Part shown: positions 15,925 through 24,082 of the stretch, piece by piece
How the letters are laid out: the number at the start of each line of letters is the position of its first letter
Position numbering within the stretch: position 1 is the first letter of the stretch
Assembly (NCBI GenBank): GCA_014381385.1
Contig: JACNLR010000195.1
Location: 1 to 30,360, forward strand
Direction of reading: 5' to 3'
DNA: 30,360 nt
Source: Planctomycetota bacterium
Lineage (GTDB): Bacteria > Planctomycetota > Phycisphaerae > Phycisphaerales > SM1A02
Program-made: the position numbers and the translations under genes
Notes under the pieces: model-generated
Databases searched by the model: none
What the model saw: only the letters and a program-made list of their open reading frames with translations
What the model was told of the DNA's origin: nothing

Positions 15925-16734
15925 ATGTCAACTATTCACCCAACAGCCATTATTGATTCTTCAGCCACCATCGCTGATGGCGTTGTAATTGGAGCCTTTT
16001 GTGTCGTTGGGCCTGAAGTTTCAATAGGCACTGGTACAACACTGCTCAATAACGTGACTGTCCAAAGCAACACGTCCATAGGTGAAGACAACCTCTTGTA
16101 TCCATACTGCGTCGTTGGTGGAGACCCTCAAGATAAGAAGTTTTTTGGCGAAGCAACCACGCTTTATGTAGGTGATCGGAATCACATTCGGGAACACGTA
16201 ACAATTCACAGAGGCACAGCGCACGGCGGAGGCAAGACGGTCATAGGTAGCGACAACTTGCTCATGGTTGCTTCGCACGTGGCGCACGATTGTGTTCTTG
16301 GAAATGACCTTGTTATTGCAAACCAAGTGATGTTAGCAGGTCACATTACAGTAGAGGATTGTGCAACAATTGGTGGGGGTGCTGGAATTAATCAGTTCGC
16401 AAGAGTCGGCAGATGTTCCTATGTCGGCGGTTTGGCTCGAATTACAAGGGATGTGCCACCGTATATGATCGTCGAGGGCACACCTGCAGAAGTACGTGCT
16501 GTAAATGTTGTGGCAATGTCACGGAGGGGGTATCCAGAAGTGCAAATTGAAGCGATGAAAGAAGCACACCGAAGATTATTCAAGGATAACGGTGGGGCAC
16601 TTTCTCAAAAGATGGCGGAACTCTTAACGGAACTTGGTCACCATGACCCAGTTCAGACCCTCTGCGAGGCGTTGGCTCTTTCAGCTGCGGGCAAACACGG
16701 GCGTTCGAACGAGAAGATACACAGCAATTCGTAG
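15925..16734 (+). CDS. lpxA: UDP-N-acetylglucosamine acyltransferase
   Basis: First lipid A enzyme: transfers a 3-hydroxyacyl chain from ACP to the 3-OH of UDP-GlcNAc. At 269 residues it has the usual length. Hexapeptide repeats run from residue 3 (TIHPTAIIDSSATIADG) to about 185; HVTIHRGT and NLLMVASHVAHDC contain the family landmarks, with His121 at the catalytic position. The C-terminal helical domain holds AVNVVAMSRRGYPEVQIEAM. The start at ATG 15925 is two bases after the lpxC-fabZ stop; upstream in-frame codons only read into fabZ. The operon ends here: the next gene converges, and lpxB is not in the window. Confidence 0.96.
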   Translation: MSTIHPTAIIDSSATIADGVVIGAFCVVGPEVSIGTGTTLLNNVTVQSNTSIGEDNLLYPYCVVGGDPQDKKFFGEATTLYVGDRNHIREHVTIHRGTAHGGGKTVIGSDNLLMVASHVAHDCVLGNDLVIANQVMLAGHITVEDCATIGGGAGINQFARVGRCSYVGGLARITRDVPPYMIVEGTPAEVRAVNVVAMSRRGYPEVQIEAMKEAHRRLFKDNGGALSQKMAELLTELGHHDPVQTLCEALALSAAGKHGRSNEKIHSNS

Positions 16735-16790
16735 TTAAAAAGTGCACGTGCCGCGCAATCTCATGCTGCAAAATTCTGACTGCTGCGTAT

Positions 16791-17117
16791 TTAGTCGTCG
16801 TCTTCACCAAACAGATACTGTTCAAATTCGTCATCATCGTCGTCTGCGTCTTCTACGTCATCAGCAGCGTCGGCATCAAATTGTTGCTCATCGTCCCCAT
16901 CTTCTAGATCAGGATCAATTTCCACTTCGATGATTTTTTCTTCTTCCGCTTCATCGCCACCTTCTTCATCCTCCCACTCCTCCATGCGGGCAGTGAGATT
17001 TTGCGTAAGTACGGTTCCTGAACAAGCAAACGTCATCGCAAAATTACGAGAGTCAAACGGGAAACCAGACTGCAGGTTTAAGGTCAACGGCGAATGGAGT
17101 GGCGATACAGAAGTCAT
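16791..17117 (-). CDS. Small protein with very acidic tail, function unknown
   Basis: A 108-residue protein that I do not recognise. The first 45 residues (MTSVSPLHSPLTLNLQSG and onward) have ordinary composition with one Cys and hydrophobic stretches. From residue 45 (RMEEWEDEEGG) to the end, more than half of the residues are Asp or Glu, with the tail DADDDDDEFEQYLFGEDDD. It is likely a real gene: AGAGGA lies a few bases before ATG 17117, and a promoter with a perfect TTGACA precedes it. Such polyacidic tails occur in nucleic-acid mimics, chaperone-like and metal-binding proteins, but nothing here decides. It could also be a translation or ribosome-associated small protein. It converges on lpxA with 56 bases between and no visible terminator. 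Confidence 0.6.
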   Translation of the reverse strand: MTSVSPLHSPLTLNLQSGFPFDSRNFAMTFACSGTVLTQNLTARMEEWEDEEGGDEAEEEKIIEVEIDPDLEDGDDEQQFDADAADDVEDADDDDDEFEQYLFGEDDD

Positions 17118-17138
17118 GTAATCCTCTTGCTCAGCGTA

Positions 17139-17166
17139 TTGATATCAAAAATGGAATTTCTGTCAA
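17139..17166 (-). promoter_or_regulatory. Promoter of the acidic-protein gene
   Basis: On the minus strand a perfect TTGACA (17166-17161) is followed after 16 bases by TATCAA (17144-17139). Transcription would begin near 17132, leaving a leader of about 15 bases that holds the AGAGGA ribosome site before ATG 17117. Confidence 0.55.
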
Positions 17167-17174
17167 GGTAGATG

Positions 17175-17270
17175 ACCGATAATCACGCTTGTTTTCTACT
17201 TTTTTTTAAAAATACGAAAGCAAGCCTCCATTTTGTTGGTTATCGGTTCGATGTGGTGGAATAACGAACC
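17175..17270. repeat. Nested and competing inverted repeats in a divergent control region
   Basis: ACCGATAA (17175-17182) is the reverse complement of TTATCGGT (17240-17247). Between them GCTTGTTTTC (17187-17196) pairs with GAAAGCAAGC (17216-17225) over ten positions with one G-U pair, enclosing a T-run and A-run. GGTTCG (17245-17250) can instead pair with CGAACC (17265-17270), and GTTAT (17239-17243) with ATAAC (17261-17265). The right arm of the outer stem therefore has two alternative partners. The region lies between the acidic-protein gene and the DUF5658-like gene, upstream of both starts. It may be an operator array or, if transcribed, a switchable leader. Confidence 0.6.
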
Positions 17271-17294
17271 TCCTCGTCTCTGGGGGGGTACTAC

Positions 17295-17759
17295 TTGACA
17301 CAAACAAAGATGAACCAAACCCACTGTAATCAAATAGAACAATGCATGGCAGGCACAACGCGATCGGAACGGGTTATCTGGTTACTTGGTGGCATCATAT
17401 TTCTGAGTTTGGCAGATTTGGTTTTGACGATTTCATACCTCACATCTGTTGGTATGAGCGAAGGCAACCCGATCGCCCTTTGGCTTCTCCAATCGACTGA
17501 TTCTGTATGGCCACTTGCGCTTTACAAAGCATTCACAGTTGCTGTTTGCGTGACCCTGCTCTATAAAACGAGGCACCTACGCCAAAGCGAACTCGCATCA
17601 TGGTGTGCAGTGCTCATTCTTGTTGCATTATCCATTTGGTGGAATCAGTATTCAAGGTATCAAGCGCTTCTTCCAATGGCCGAAGATCACATCGTGATGA
17701 TCGGCGACTCGTTTGAACAACCGTTGCTGCAATCAGACGACAAATTTTCAATTCAATAG
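17295..17759 (+). CDS. DUF5658-like small membrane protein
   Basis: A protein of up to 154 residues with three hydrophobic segments (about 28-50, 70-88, 100-115). The stretch LADLVLTISYLTSVGMSEGNPIALWLL fits the pattern of DUF5658 membrane proteins, which have a conserved Asp in the first helix followed by a Gly/Glu-Asn-Pro turn. Their function is unknown. The TTG at 17295 has a G-run (17282-17288) six bases upstream, which could serve as a ribosome site; ATG 17310 and ATG 17346 are alternatives and the first membrane segment is kept in all. The C terminus (about 130-154) is polar. The next gene follows after 47 bases on the same strand. Confidence 0.65.
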   Translation: MTQTKMNQTHCNQIEQCMAGTTRSERVIWLLGGIIFLSLADLVLTISYLTSVGMSEGNPIALWLLQSTDSVWPLALYKAFTVAVCVTLLYKTRHLRQSELASWCAVLILVALSIWWNQYSRYQALLPMAEDHIVMIGDSFEQPLLQSDDKFSIQ

Positions 17760-17806
17760 CGGCTACATTCAATTCTCCGTCGCTTTTTCTTTGGTACAGT
17801 AGCGCC

Positions 17807-18265
17807 ATGATTCGATTGATTGTATGTATTTGTACTCTGTTTGTAAGTGTAGGGTGCGGGATTAGGCAACCCATCCCGCAGTTTAAGCAAGCAACCATTA
17901 CACAATCAACACCCGAAGCAGTTGCATTTGATGTTACATTTGAGATATCTAACACGAATAGTATCCCTCTTCAGTTACTTATGTACACGTATCAAGTATC
18001 AGCAGGGGGCTCAAATGTATATTCAGGTTTATCTTCTGCTGAAAAGACTGTGCCTCGCTCGTCTTCCATATTGAGCACTATTCCAGTGGTCATTCCAAGG
18101 AGCGTACTCCTAGGTCGAGATTCATTTACTTGGCAACTGCGCGGTACTCTTGGCTTTATTCCGCCAAAAGCTATGTCTGAATCGCTACACGATGCGGGTA
18201 TTTGGAAGCCTAGCACTTCAGTTCGGGCGCACGGGTTGATTCACGTACCCGAGATAACCGACTAA
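17807..18265 (+). CDS. LEA14-like (WHy-domain type) lipoprotein
   Basis: A 152-residue secreted protein. Its signal sequence (MIRLIVCICTLFVSVGC) ends in a slightly unusual lipobox (SVGC, Cys17), pointing to lipid anchoring. The mature part has the late-embryogenesis-abundant type 2 pattern: VAFDVTFEISNTNSIPLQLL, a YTYQVSAGG strand pair, and a later strand near FTWQLRGTLGF. LEA-2 domains are beta-sandwiches associated with stress tolerance in plants; in bacteria they are lipoproteins of unknown task. TACAGT (17795-17800) lies seven bases before the ATG, so the message may be leaderless, though no -35 box is seen. Family assignment is fairly good; role unknown. Confidence 0.72.
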   Translation: MIRLIVCICTLFVSVGCGIRQPIPQFKQATITQSTPEAVAFDVTFEISNTNSIPLQLLMYTYQVSAGGSNVYSGLSSAEKTVPRSSSILSTIPVVIPRSVLLGRDSFTWQLRGTLGFIPPKAMSESLHDAGIWKPSTSVRAHGLIHVPEITD

Positions 18266-18339
18266 TTGGCACAAACGAACCCGCTAACCGGAACGAGTTG
18301 CGTGACCAGCATCGTTTTTGCCCAGTACTTGAAGTGATG

Positions 18340-18360
18340 GCACCCTATTCCCGATGGTGC
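18340..18360 (+). promoter_or_regulatory. Small hairpin just before the pilT start
   Basis: GCACC (18340-18344) pairs with GGTGC (18356-18360) five bases from the ATG at 18365. No Shine-Dalgarno sequence is visible. If transcribed, the stem could limit ribosome access. Five base pairs is short enough to arise by chance. Confidence 0.2.
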
Positions 18361-18364
18361 TGCT

Positions 18365-19414
18365 ATGGATATCGAATTTATTCTCGCAGCAGCAGCGAAG
18401 CAGGGGGCATCGGACATTCATCTCGTTTCTGGCGAACCGCCAATTATTCGGGTTGACACGGGTTTAATAACGTTAGACCAACCTGTACTTGATGCTAAAG
18501 AAATGATGGAACACCTCACATCGATGTTGACCGAAACGCAACGAGCCACTTTGCAAGACTGTCAAGATGTGGATTTGTCTTGGTCGACGCCAGAGTGCCG
18601 CTACAGAGTAAACGTGCATATGCAACGTGGAATGCCTGCGATTGCGATGCGTACTGTGAAAACAAAAATCCCAGCCTTGGAGTCACTAAATCTACCACCT
18701 GCGATTGCACCTCTTGCAGAATTACCCCGCGGGCTAGTATTAGTAACAGGGGACACAGGTTCAGGGAAATCAACGACACTTGCGTCGTTGCTTGAACGAA
18801 TAAATACATCAACACATAGACATATAATTACGCTAGAGGATCCCGTTGAATATGTATTCGACTCGAAGGGTTGCTTGGTTGAGCAAAGAGAACTAGGTCG
18901 GGACATGCCAAGTTTTGCTTCGGGACTCAAGCACGCTCTTCGTCAGGACCCAGATATTATCTTAGTTGGTGAGATGCGAGACTTGGAAACAACATCGCTT
19001 GCAATTTCTGCTGCTGAAACAGGGCACCTTGTACTTTCAACGCTCCACACAGTCAACGCTTCGCAAACAGTGGAGCGTATTGTTGATATGTACCCAGCGA
19101 ATCAACAAGCACAAATTCGTTCGATGTTAGCAAATACACTCAAAGCAGTCATTTCGCAAACGCTTCTTCCTAAGATTGGCGGGGGGATGGTGCCAGCAGT
19201 TGAGATTTTATTATGCAATCCTGCTGTTCGGAATATTATCCGCGAAGCCCGCACATTTGAAATAGCAAACGTCATTGAAACAAATAGCCGGGGTGGGATG
19301 GTTTCGCGAGACTCTTCGATCGCGACACTCGTTTTTAATGGTCTCGTCGAAAAAGAAATAGCAGTCGCAAACGCAAGCGACCCACAAAGATTACAAATGA
19401 CTCTCGCAGCATAA
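18365..19414 (+). CDS. pilT: Type IV pilus retraction ATPase PilT
   Basis: Hexameric motor ATPase that depolymerises type IV pili, powering twitching, DNA uptake or surface sensing at the cytoplasmic face of the inner membrane. The 349-residue protein has the PAS-like N domain (ASDIHLVSGEPPIIRV), Walker A GDTGSGKST (129-137), the Asp box TLEDPVEY (146-153), Walker B with DIILVGEMRD (197-206), the His box HLVLSTLHT (221-229), and AVRNIIRE (287-294), the variant of the AIRNLIRE motif specific to PilT and needed for retraction. It starts the pilus cluster; a PilB extension ATPase is not in the window and must be encoded elsewhere. The gap to pilC is ten bases. Confidence 0.95.
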   Translation: MDIEFILAAAAKQGASDIHLVSGEPPIIRVDTGLITLDQPVLDAKEMMEHLTSMLTETQRATLQDCQDVDLSWSTPECRYRVNVHMQRGMPAIAMRTVKTKIPALESLNLPPAIAPLAELPRGLVLVTGDTGSGKSTTLASLLERINTSTHRHIITLEDPVEYVFDSKGCLVEQRELGRDMPSFASGLKHALRQDPDIILVGEMRDLETTSLAISAAETGHLVLSTLHTVNASQTVERIVDMYPANQQAQIRSMLANTLKAVISQTLLPKIGGGMVPAVEILLCNPAVRNIIREARTFEIANVIETNSRGGMVSRDSSIATLVFNGLVEKEIAVANASDPQRLQMTLAA

Positions 19415-19424
19415 GGAAAAGACT

Positions 19425-20654
19425 ATGCCAACATACCGCTACGAATTACAACAAGAATGCGGAGATCTGTTGGTTGGCCAGTTAGCAGCACAGTCTGCTT
19501 CTGGTGCAGCACTTGCATTGAAACATCGAGGCGGTAGAATTGTTCGGCTCGTACCAATTAACACCTCGGATACAAGTACGATGAAAAAAATCTGGCTTGT
19601 CTTAAACGCCGGCAACGGGCCAACAAAGAGAGATATTTTAGATTTTACGACGCAACTCGCAGTAATGGTGCGCGCCGGGATTAGCCTCCGTGTTGCGATT
19701 GGCGGAATTTGTGAGCACGTAGAGAACGAAAAATTTAAAACTATCCTAGAGTCGATTATTGAGGACATCGAAGCGGGCTGTACATTTTCAGATGCAATAT
19801 CTAAATATCCAAAATTATTTACGCCCTTGTACGTAAATATGGTTCGCGCGAGTGAGTTGTCTGGTTCGTTTGGGCACATGCTCGACCGCATTGCTAAAAT
19901 TATTACAAGGCAGATCGAAACCAAAAAAATGATAGTTGGTGCGAGTATTTACCCCGCTGTCATCGGTGGGCTTGCGACTGTTGTCACAATATTCTTATTG
20001 ACGTTTGTGTTACCTAGATTTGCCGGCGTATTCGCTGGCAAGGAGTCGGTATTGCCTTGGCCAACGATTTTCTTGATGGGGCTGAGTGCTTGGATGGTCA
20101 TTTATTGGTGGACAGTTCCAATTGGCATTGCGATGCTCGCCGTTGGCGGAGTTCTTTTTGGCAAAACAGAACGGGGTGGCGTTTTTATGGATTCGTTTAA
20201 ATTGCGATTCCCAATCGTACGAAAAATGTTGCGAGCGCTCTATATCACGCGCTCTTTGCAAACCCTTGGCGAACTTGTCAACGCAGGTGTGCCGATGCTC
20301 AGTGCTCTGGACGTGACGGGGAATATTGCTGGGAATCGCAAGTACCACAAACTGTGGAGTGAGGTGTATGACGGCGTAAAAGATGGCCGAAGAATTAACG
20401 AAGTCCTTAGCAATACTACATTACTTCCAAAACCGGTAATCCAAATGATTTCAGCCGGTGAAGAATCAGGTAAATTGGGCGATGTTCTTGAGGAAATTTC
20501 TGAATACTACGACCGCGTTTTACGGGATGCAGTAAAAACATTTACAAGTTTGCTTGAACCTGCAATGATTATTTTTATGGGTGGTGTTGTCGGTTTTATC
20601 GCCATGGCAATAATCTTGCCTATCTTTAAGATGAGCGCGGTGGTTTCAGGATGA
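19425..20654 (+). CDS. pilC: Type IV pilus inner-membrane platform protein PilC (GspF family)
   Basis: Polytopic platform protein that couples the motor ATPase to pilin insertion and removal. The 409 residues contain a short N-terminal domain (1-58, MPTYRYELQQECGDLLVG) and two GspF domains (about 67-190 and 270-395), the first with FTTQLAVMVRAGISLRVAI and the second with TRSLQTLGELVNAGVPML. Membrane segments lie near 170-195, 205-235 and at the C terminus (GGVVGFIAMAIILPIFK). The ribosome site AAGGAAAAG precedes ATG 19425, and the last four bases overlap the start of the next gene. The N-terminal domain is shorter than in Pseudomonas PilC, but GspF-type proteins vary here. Confidence 0.93.
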   Translation: MPTYRYELQQECGDLLVGQLAAQSASGAALALKHRGGRIVRLVPINTSDTSTMKKIWLVLNAGNGPTKRDILDFTTQLAVMVRAGISLRVAIGGICEHVENEKFKTILESIIEDIEAGCTFSDAISKYPKLFTPLYVNMVRASELSGSFGHMLDRIAKIITRQIETKKMIVGASIYPAVIGGLATVVTIFLLTFVLPRFAGVFAGKESVLPWPTIFLMGLSAWMVIYWWTVPIGIAMLAVGGVLFGKTERGGVFMDSFKLRFPIVRKMLRALYITRSLQTLGELVNAGVPMLSALDVTGNIAGNRKYHKLWSEVYDGVKDGRRINEVLSNTTLLPKPVIQMISAGEESGKLGDVLEEISEYYDRVLRDAVKTFTSLLEPAMIIFMGGVVGFIAMAIILPIFKMSAVVSG

Positions 20655-21163
20655 AGCGAAAAACAAACACATCTCGGCGAGGGTTCTGGATTGTTGAATC
20701 TGCTGCTGCAATAGCAGTCATCGGGATTGGTGTCGTAGCGCTCGTCGGGTCGCAACAAGCATGGCATGTTCAAACGGTTGCGTCGGAAAAACTTGCAACT
20801 GGAATGCGACTCGCAACTGAAATTCGCGAGATGTCTCTATTGCTTCCGGCGAACGACCCGATCACCGGCACAGCAACGTGGGGTGTTGAAATTGGTGAAA
20901 CAATTCCATTAGACATAGACGATCTTGATGACTTAGATGACGCCATATTTTCTGCAAGCGATAGTAGTGGACCCATTGATGCAACTGGCGAAGTGATTGT
21001 AGGCATGGCGGGGTGGGAGCAACAAATTACAGTGCACTGCGTGAACCCTTTTGACATTACACAAAATGTTTCCGATGGTTCATCAGATGCAATTCGACTT
21101 GAAGTGACCGTCCTCTTTGACGGTGTGGAAACAGCGAGGTTGCCATGGATTGCACCAAGATAA
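20651..21163 (+). CDS. Minor type IV prepilin, PilV/GspI-like
   Basis: A 170-residue prepilin-type protein. The class III signal is MKRKTNTSRRG followed by FWIVESAAAIAVIGIGV, so prepilin peptidase would cut after Gly11 and methylate Phe12; Glu16 is the +5 Glu needed for pilus assembly. After the hydrophobic helix (12-32) comes a globular domain with an acidic stretch (IDDLDDLDDAIF) and VTVLFDGVETARLPW. The position after pilC and before PilX- and PilW-like genes matches the minor-pilin or pseudopilin order I-K-J. Its start overlaps the pilC stop (ATGA). PilV-like is the best label by position and size; the globular part is not diagnostic. Confidence 0.78.
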   Translation: MKRKTNTSRRGFWIVESAAAIAVIGIGVVALVGSQQAWHVQTVASEKLATGMRLATEIREMSLLLPANDPITGTATWGVEIGETIPLDIDDLDDLDDAIFSASDSSGPIDATGEVIVGMAGWEQQITVHCVNPFDITQNVSDGSSDAIRLEVTVLFDGVETARLPWIAPR

Positions 21164-23511
21164 ATTACAAACAAATGAAACGCGGCTGGGCGACTGTTCC
21201 AGCATTGATTATGCTCGCAGTCATTGCATCGATAACGGCGGGAATCGCGAGCGTCTCTTGGACGAATGTACGTTCTGCCCAAGCGATGATTGGCATAGCA
21301 AAGGCTCAATCTGCTGCAGAGTCAGGGTTGTCCTTTGGGAGCATCCGGTTGCTCGATGAAGTAAACAGATTCATTATTGACCGTGGCGTTGTTGACAGCG
21401 ACCTTGCAGATAAGTTATGGAAGGGTACGTGGACTCCACTTGACGGAATCATTACGGTTTCTCCCGCGGACACATATACAGTCGGTTCGCCATCGGGTAG
21501 TGGAATAGTGCACTGCCTTCAAGATGTATATGAACAGATAGATATGCATGCAATTGAAGTCGAAGCTAGCGATGCACTTTTGCCAACGTTATCAAGTAGT
21601 GACTTAGTTTTGGATTTGAAACCGATTGCTCTTGAAACTTCCCGAGAAGCACATTTTCGTTTACGGTATGAGTTAATTTCGAGTACAACGAGAATATTAA
21701 TTTCAAGTACGGGAGAGTACGAAGGAATTCAACGAACTATTTCGATGGAATTTGATTTAGACAAACGTATCGACTACGCTCTTGTCGCAATGTCTCGAGT
21801 AATGCTTGGTCGGAACGTTATTGTTCAGGGACCAATTGGCACGCGGTACGGAATTGAAGCAAACGAGCTGAATGCAGGTTTCGGAGTACCACTCGTTATG
21901 CGAAGCAATTTTTTAGGCATCGACCCAGCGTTCCTTGATCCAGACATTGCAGCGTATAACGCGTTGGTGCTAGCAAACGATGTTGATGGTGATAACCGTT
22001 TGCGTCCGAACCATCCAACGGAGGGCACAGGTTTAGGTGGGGCAATGGTCGACTACGATGGTGACCAGTACGTGACCGAAATGGATTTGTTTCTCTCTCG
22101 CTACGACGCTAACGGTGACATTGATGTTGTATTTGATCCCCTGCAAGCTGCAGCTGCAGGGCACACGGGATTAACACAAGAATTTTCTGGGGACTTGCAA
22201 TTAGCAATGCTCATCGATACTGCTCAAGGGGACCGGAACGATGATGGGGTTGTTGACAGCAAGGATCAAGAACTGGGCTGGAACGATGGCATCATTGATG
22301 AGCGTGATAGATACGCAAAAGTTGATGGGTCAATTGGATTTGGTGTCGATGTTTCCGATTGGGAAACAGCAAGTGGTGGGAGTTGGCAAGAAGATGTACA
22401 AGGCGCAATTGTTCCAGAGTACGGGTCTTCAGCATCACAGTTTCAACTTCCGCAAGACCAACTCGCAGAACTCACAACGGATATGTTCGAGGGAGCCCAA
22501 ACTTGGTTTGAAACGGAATCCATGATCGGCGTTGCTTTTGGTGACGCAACTTCTGGTCAGGTTGGATCAAATTTAGCAACGGGAGGTTCCTACACACAAG
22601 CATCAGCGAATGGATGGGAGGGCGTACCGTACGATGCAGAGGGCGCGTACGATTGGTACCAACGCCCAATTTATAAGGACATGTCGTTTGAAAACGTACG
22701 CATTCCCGTGGGCACAAATGCACTGTTTGAAAACTGTACATTTGTTGGTGTTACGTGGGTTGAAACAACAGAGTCTGTGGATGATCCAAATTGGAATTTC
22801 GCAGGCGCGATGAGCCCTGATGGAAGTGGTGGATACGACCTCCAGTTCGACGGCTTAACAGCCGACTCCGGTGGTACTACGTATGCGAACACTCGAGAGG
22901 TTTCAAACAACGTCCGTTTTCATGACTGCACATTTTTAGGTTCAATTGCGGGTGACGTACCTTCGGAGTTTACGCACTGGAGGAACAAGGTGCAAGTTAC
23001 GGGCGAGTCTCGTTTTTTCCTTGATCCAACCGACCCTGATCTTGCAGATCAACCAGACGGCGCATCCCTTCAAGCCATTCTCAATGGGATTGATCCTGTA
23101 ACGAGAGAAGAACTGTCTCGAAGTTCCGTCTTAATGCCGGGCTGGTCGGTGGAAATAGGCACGTTCCAGAACGATGAAAATGTTGGTGTGAAGTTAACGG
23201 GAACGATTGTGACAGGTCTTTTAGATCTGCGTGGCGTTGTCGATGTGCATGGTGCGATCCTTTCCACGTATCGCCCCGTTGAGGGCGAAGGCGCACTCTA
23301 TTACGGTGGTGAAGCGGATGCTTTTAATACGACACTTGGATACTTTGGGCCAGAAGATGGCGATGAAGAAGGGGTCAATGAATCCATGAAATCATTTACC
23401 GGCTACGGCAGGGTATCGCTTCGATCAAATCCAGATGCGCCAATGCCAGATGGTGTGCCTTGGCCAATCACGATTGTTCCAGATGGAATGAGTTATCGGG
23501 AGGGTTCGTAA
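21145..23511 (+). CDS. Very large PilX/GspK-like minor pilin with EF-hand-like calcium loops
   Basis: An unusually large protein, 788 residues against about 170-330 for PilX or GspK. The start at ATG 21145 has GAGG five bases upstream; ATG 21175 is an alternative giving MKRGWATVPALIMLAVI. The hydrophobic helix and following AQSAAESGL are the PilX/GspK opening, which lacks Glu+5. Between about 279 and 386 there are several Asp-rich loops: DVDGDNRL, DYDGDQYVTEMD, DANGDIDVVFD, and DRNDDGVVDSKD, the last matching a dockerin/EF-hand loop. Further on, ENCTFVG (529-535) and HDCTFLG (593-599) resemble rungs of a right-handed beta-helix. I infer a calcium-stabilised tip subunit or adhesin of the pilus. 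The last base overlaps the start of the next gene. Confidence 0.75.
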   Translation: MDCTKINYKQMKRGWATVPALIMLAVIASITAGIASVSWTNVRSAQAMIGIAKAQSAAESGLSFGSIRLLDEVNRFIIDRGVVDSDLADKLWKGTWTPLDGIITVSPADTYTVGSPSGSGIVHCLQDVYEQIDMHAIEVEASDALLPTLSSSDLVLDLKPIALETSREAHFRLRYELISSTTRILISSTGEYEGIQRTISMEFDLDKRIDYALVAMSRVMLGRNVIVQGPIGTRYGIEANELNAGFGVPLVMRSNFLGIDPAFLDPDIAAYNALVLANDVDGDNRLRPNHPTEGTGLGGAMVDYDGDQYVTEMDLFLSRYDANGDIDVVFDPLQAAAAGHTGLTQEFSGDLQLAMLIDTAQGDRNDDGVVDSKDQELGWNDGIIDERDRYAKVDGSIGFGVDVSDWETASGGSWQEDVQGAIVPEYGSSASQFQLPQDQLAELTTDMFEGAQTWFETESMIGVAFGDATSGQVGSNLATGGSYTQASANGWEGVPYDAEGAYDWYQRPIYKDMSFENVRIPVGTNALFENCTFVGVTWVETTESVDDPNWNFAGAMSPDGSGGYDLQFDGLTADSGGTTYANTREVSNNVRFHDCTFLGSIAGDVPSEFTHWRNKVQVTGESRFFLDPTDPDLADQPDGASLQAILNGIDPVTREELSRSSVLMPGWSVEIGTFQNDENVGVKLTGTIVTGLLDLRGVVDVHGAILSTYRPVEGEGALYYGGEADAFNTTLGYFGPEDGDEEGVNESMKSFTGYGRVSLRSNPDAPMPDGVPWPITIVPDGMSYREGS

Positions 23512-24050
23512 TGCGTCGAGGCTTTAGCGTTATTGAGTTATTGATTGGGATGGCTATAGGCGCAGTGCTCTTGGCGGGGTTATTCGCGTCGATCCATTCT
23601 TCGGTGGATGCATATCAGCGATCCGCAGCCGATGGCGTGAACAGATTGACATCAAGATTGCTTGTTGAACGAATAGCATTACTTGTGCGTACGGGCACAT
23701 CGTTTGGGCCATTACCCGCGAGCGCGTCGACCAATGAAGTGGAAAGCGACACACTTGAAATTACGACCTCAAGTGGACAACTCGTAACTATCACTTGGAA
23801 TAGCGTGGATGAAACACTTGAAATGGATGTTGACGGGACGAGCGCAACCGTCCTTGGTGGAGTAACACAATTGTCGGGTGGCACGAGCATCACACCGTTT
23901 TTATTGCAGTATGAAAACGGAAGCACTTTGCAACGTGTGACGATAAATCTTGCTGTCATTCCAGATCCAGAACACGCAACCCGAATGGATGGCGGCGGAG
24001 AAACAGTTAGACTTACGGCGTCGATTATGCCACGCGCGGAATTGTATTAA
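23511..24050 (+). CDS. Minor type IV prepilin, PilW/GspJ-like
   Basis: A 179-residue prepilin. The signal MRRG is followed by FSVIELLIGMAIGAVLLAG, so cleavage is after Gly4 and Glu9 is the +5 Glu. SSVDAYQRSAADG continues the helix, as in PilW/GspJ, and a Thr/Ser-rich beta domain follows (about 75-179). ATG 23511 shares a base with the preceding stop codon and has GGGAGGG six bases upstream, so longer in-frame starts at 23460 are unnecessary. It closes the pilus cluster; the next gene converges after 32 bases without a recognisable terminator. Confidence 0.82.
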   Translation: MRRGFSVIELLIGMAIGAVLLAGLFASIHSSVDAYQRSAADGVNRLTSRLLVERIALLVRTGTSFGPLPASASTNEVESDTLEITTSSGQLVTITWNSVDETLEMDVDGTSATVLGGVTQLSGGTSITPFLLQYENGSTLQRVTINLAVIPDPEHATRMDGGGETVRLTASIMPRAELY

Positions 24051-24082
24051 TGTGTGACGTTGTCCCCTGCTTGAAGTTGTGG

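Noticed and set aside
16735..16790. Terminator sought between lpxA and the acidic-protein gene
   Set aside because: A short GCACGTGC palindrome is present but has no T-run, so I do not call a terminator.
24051..24082. Terminator sought between the pilus cluster and glmM
   Set aside because: No stem of useful length or T-run is visible in the 32-base gap.
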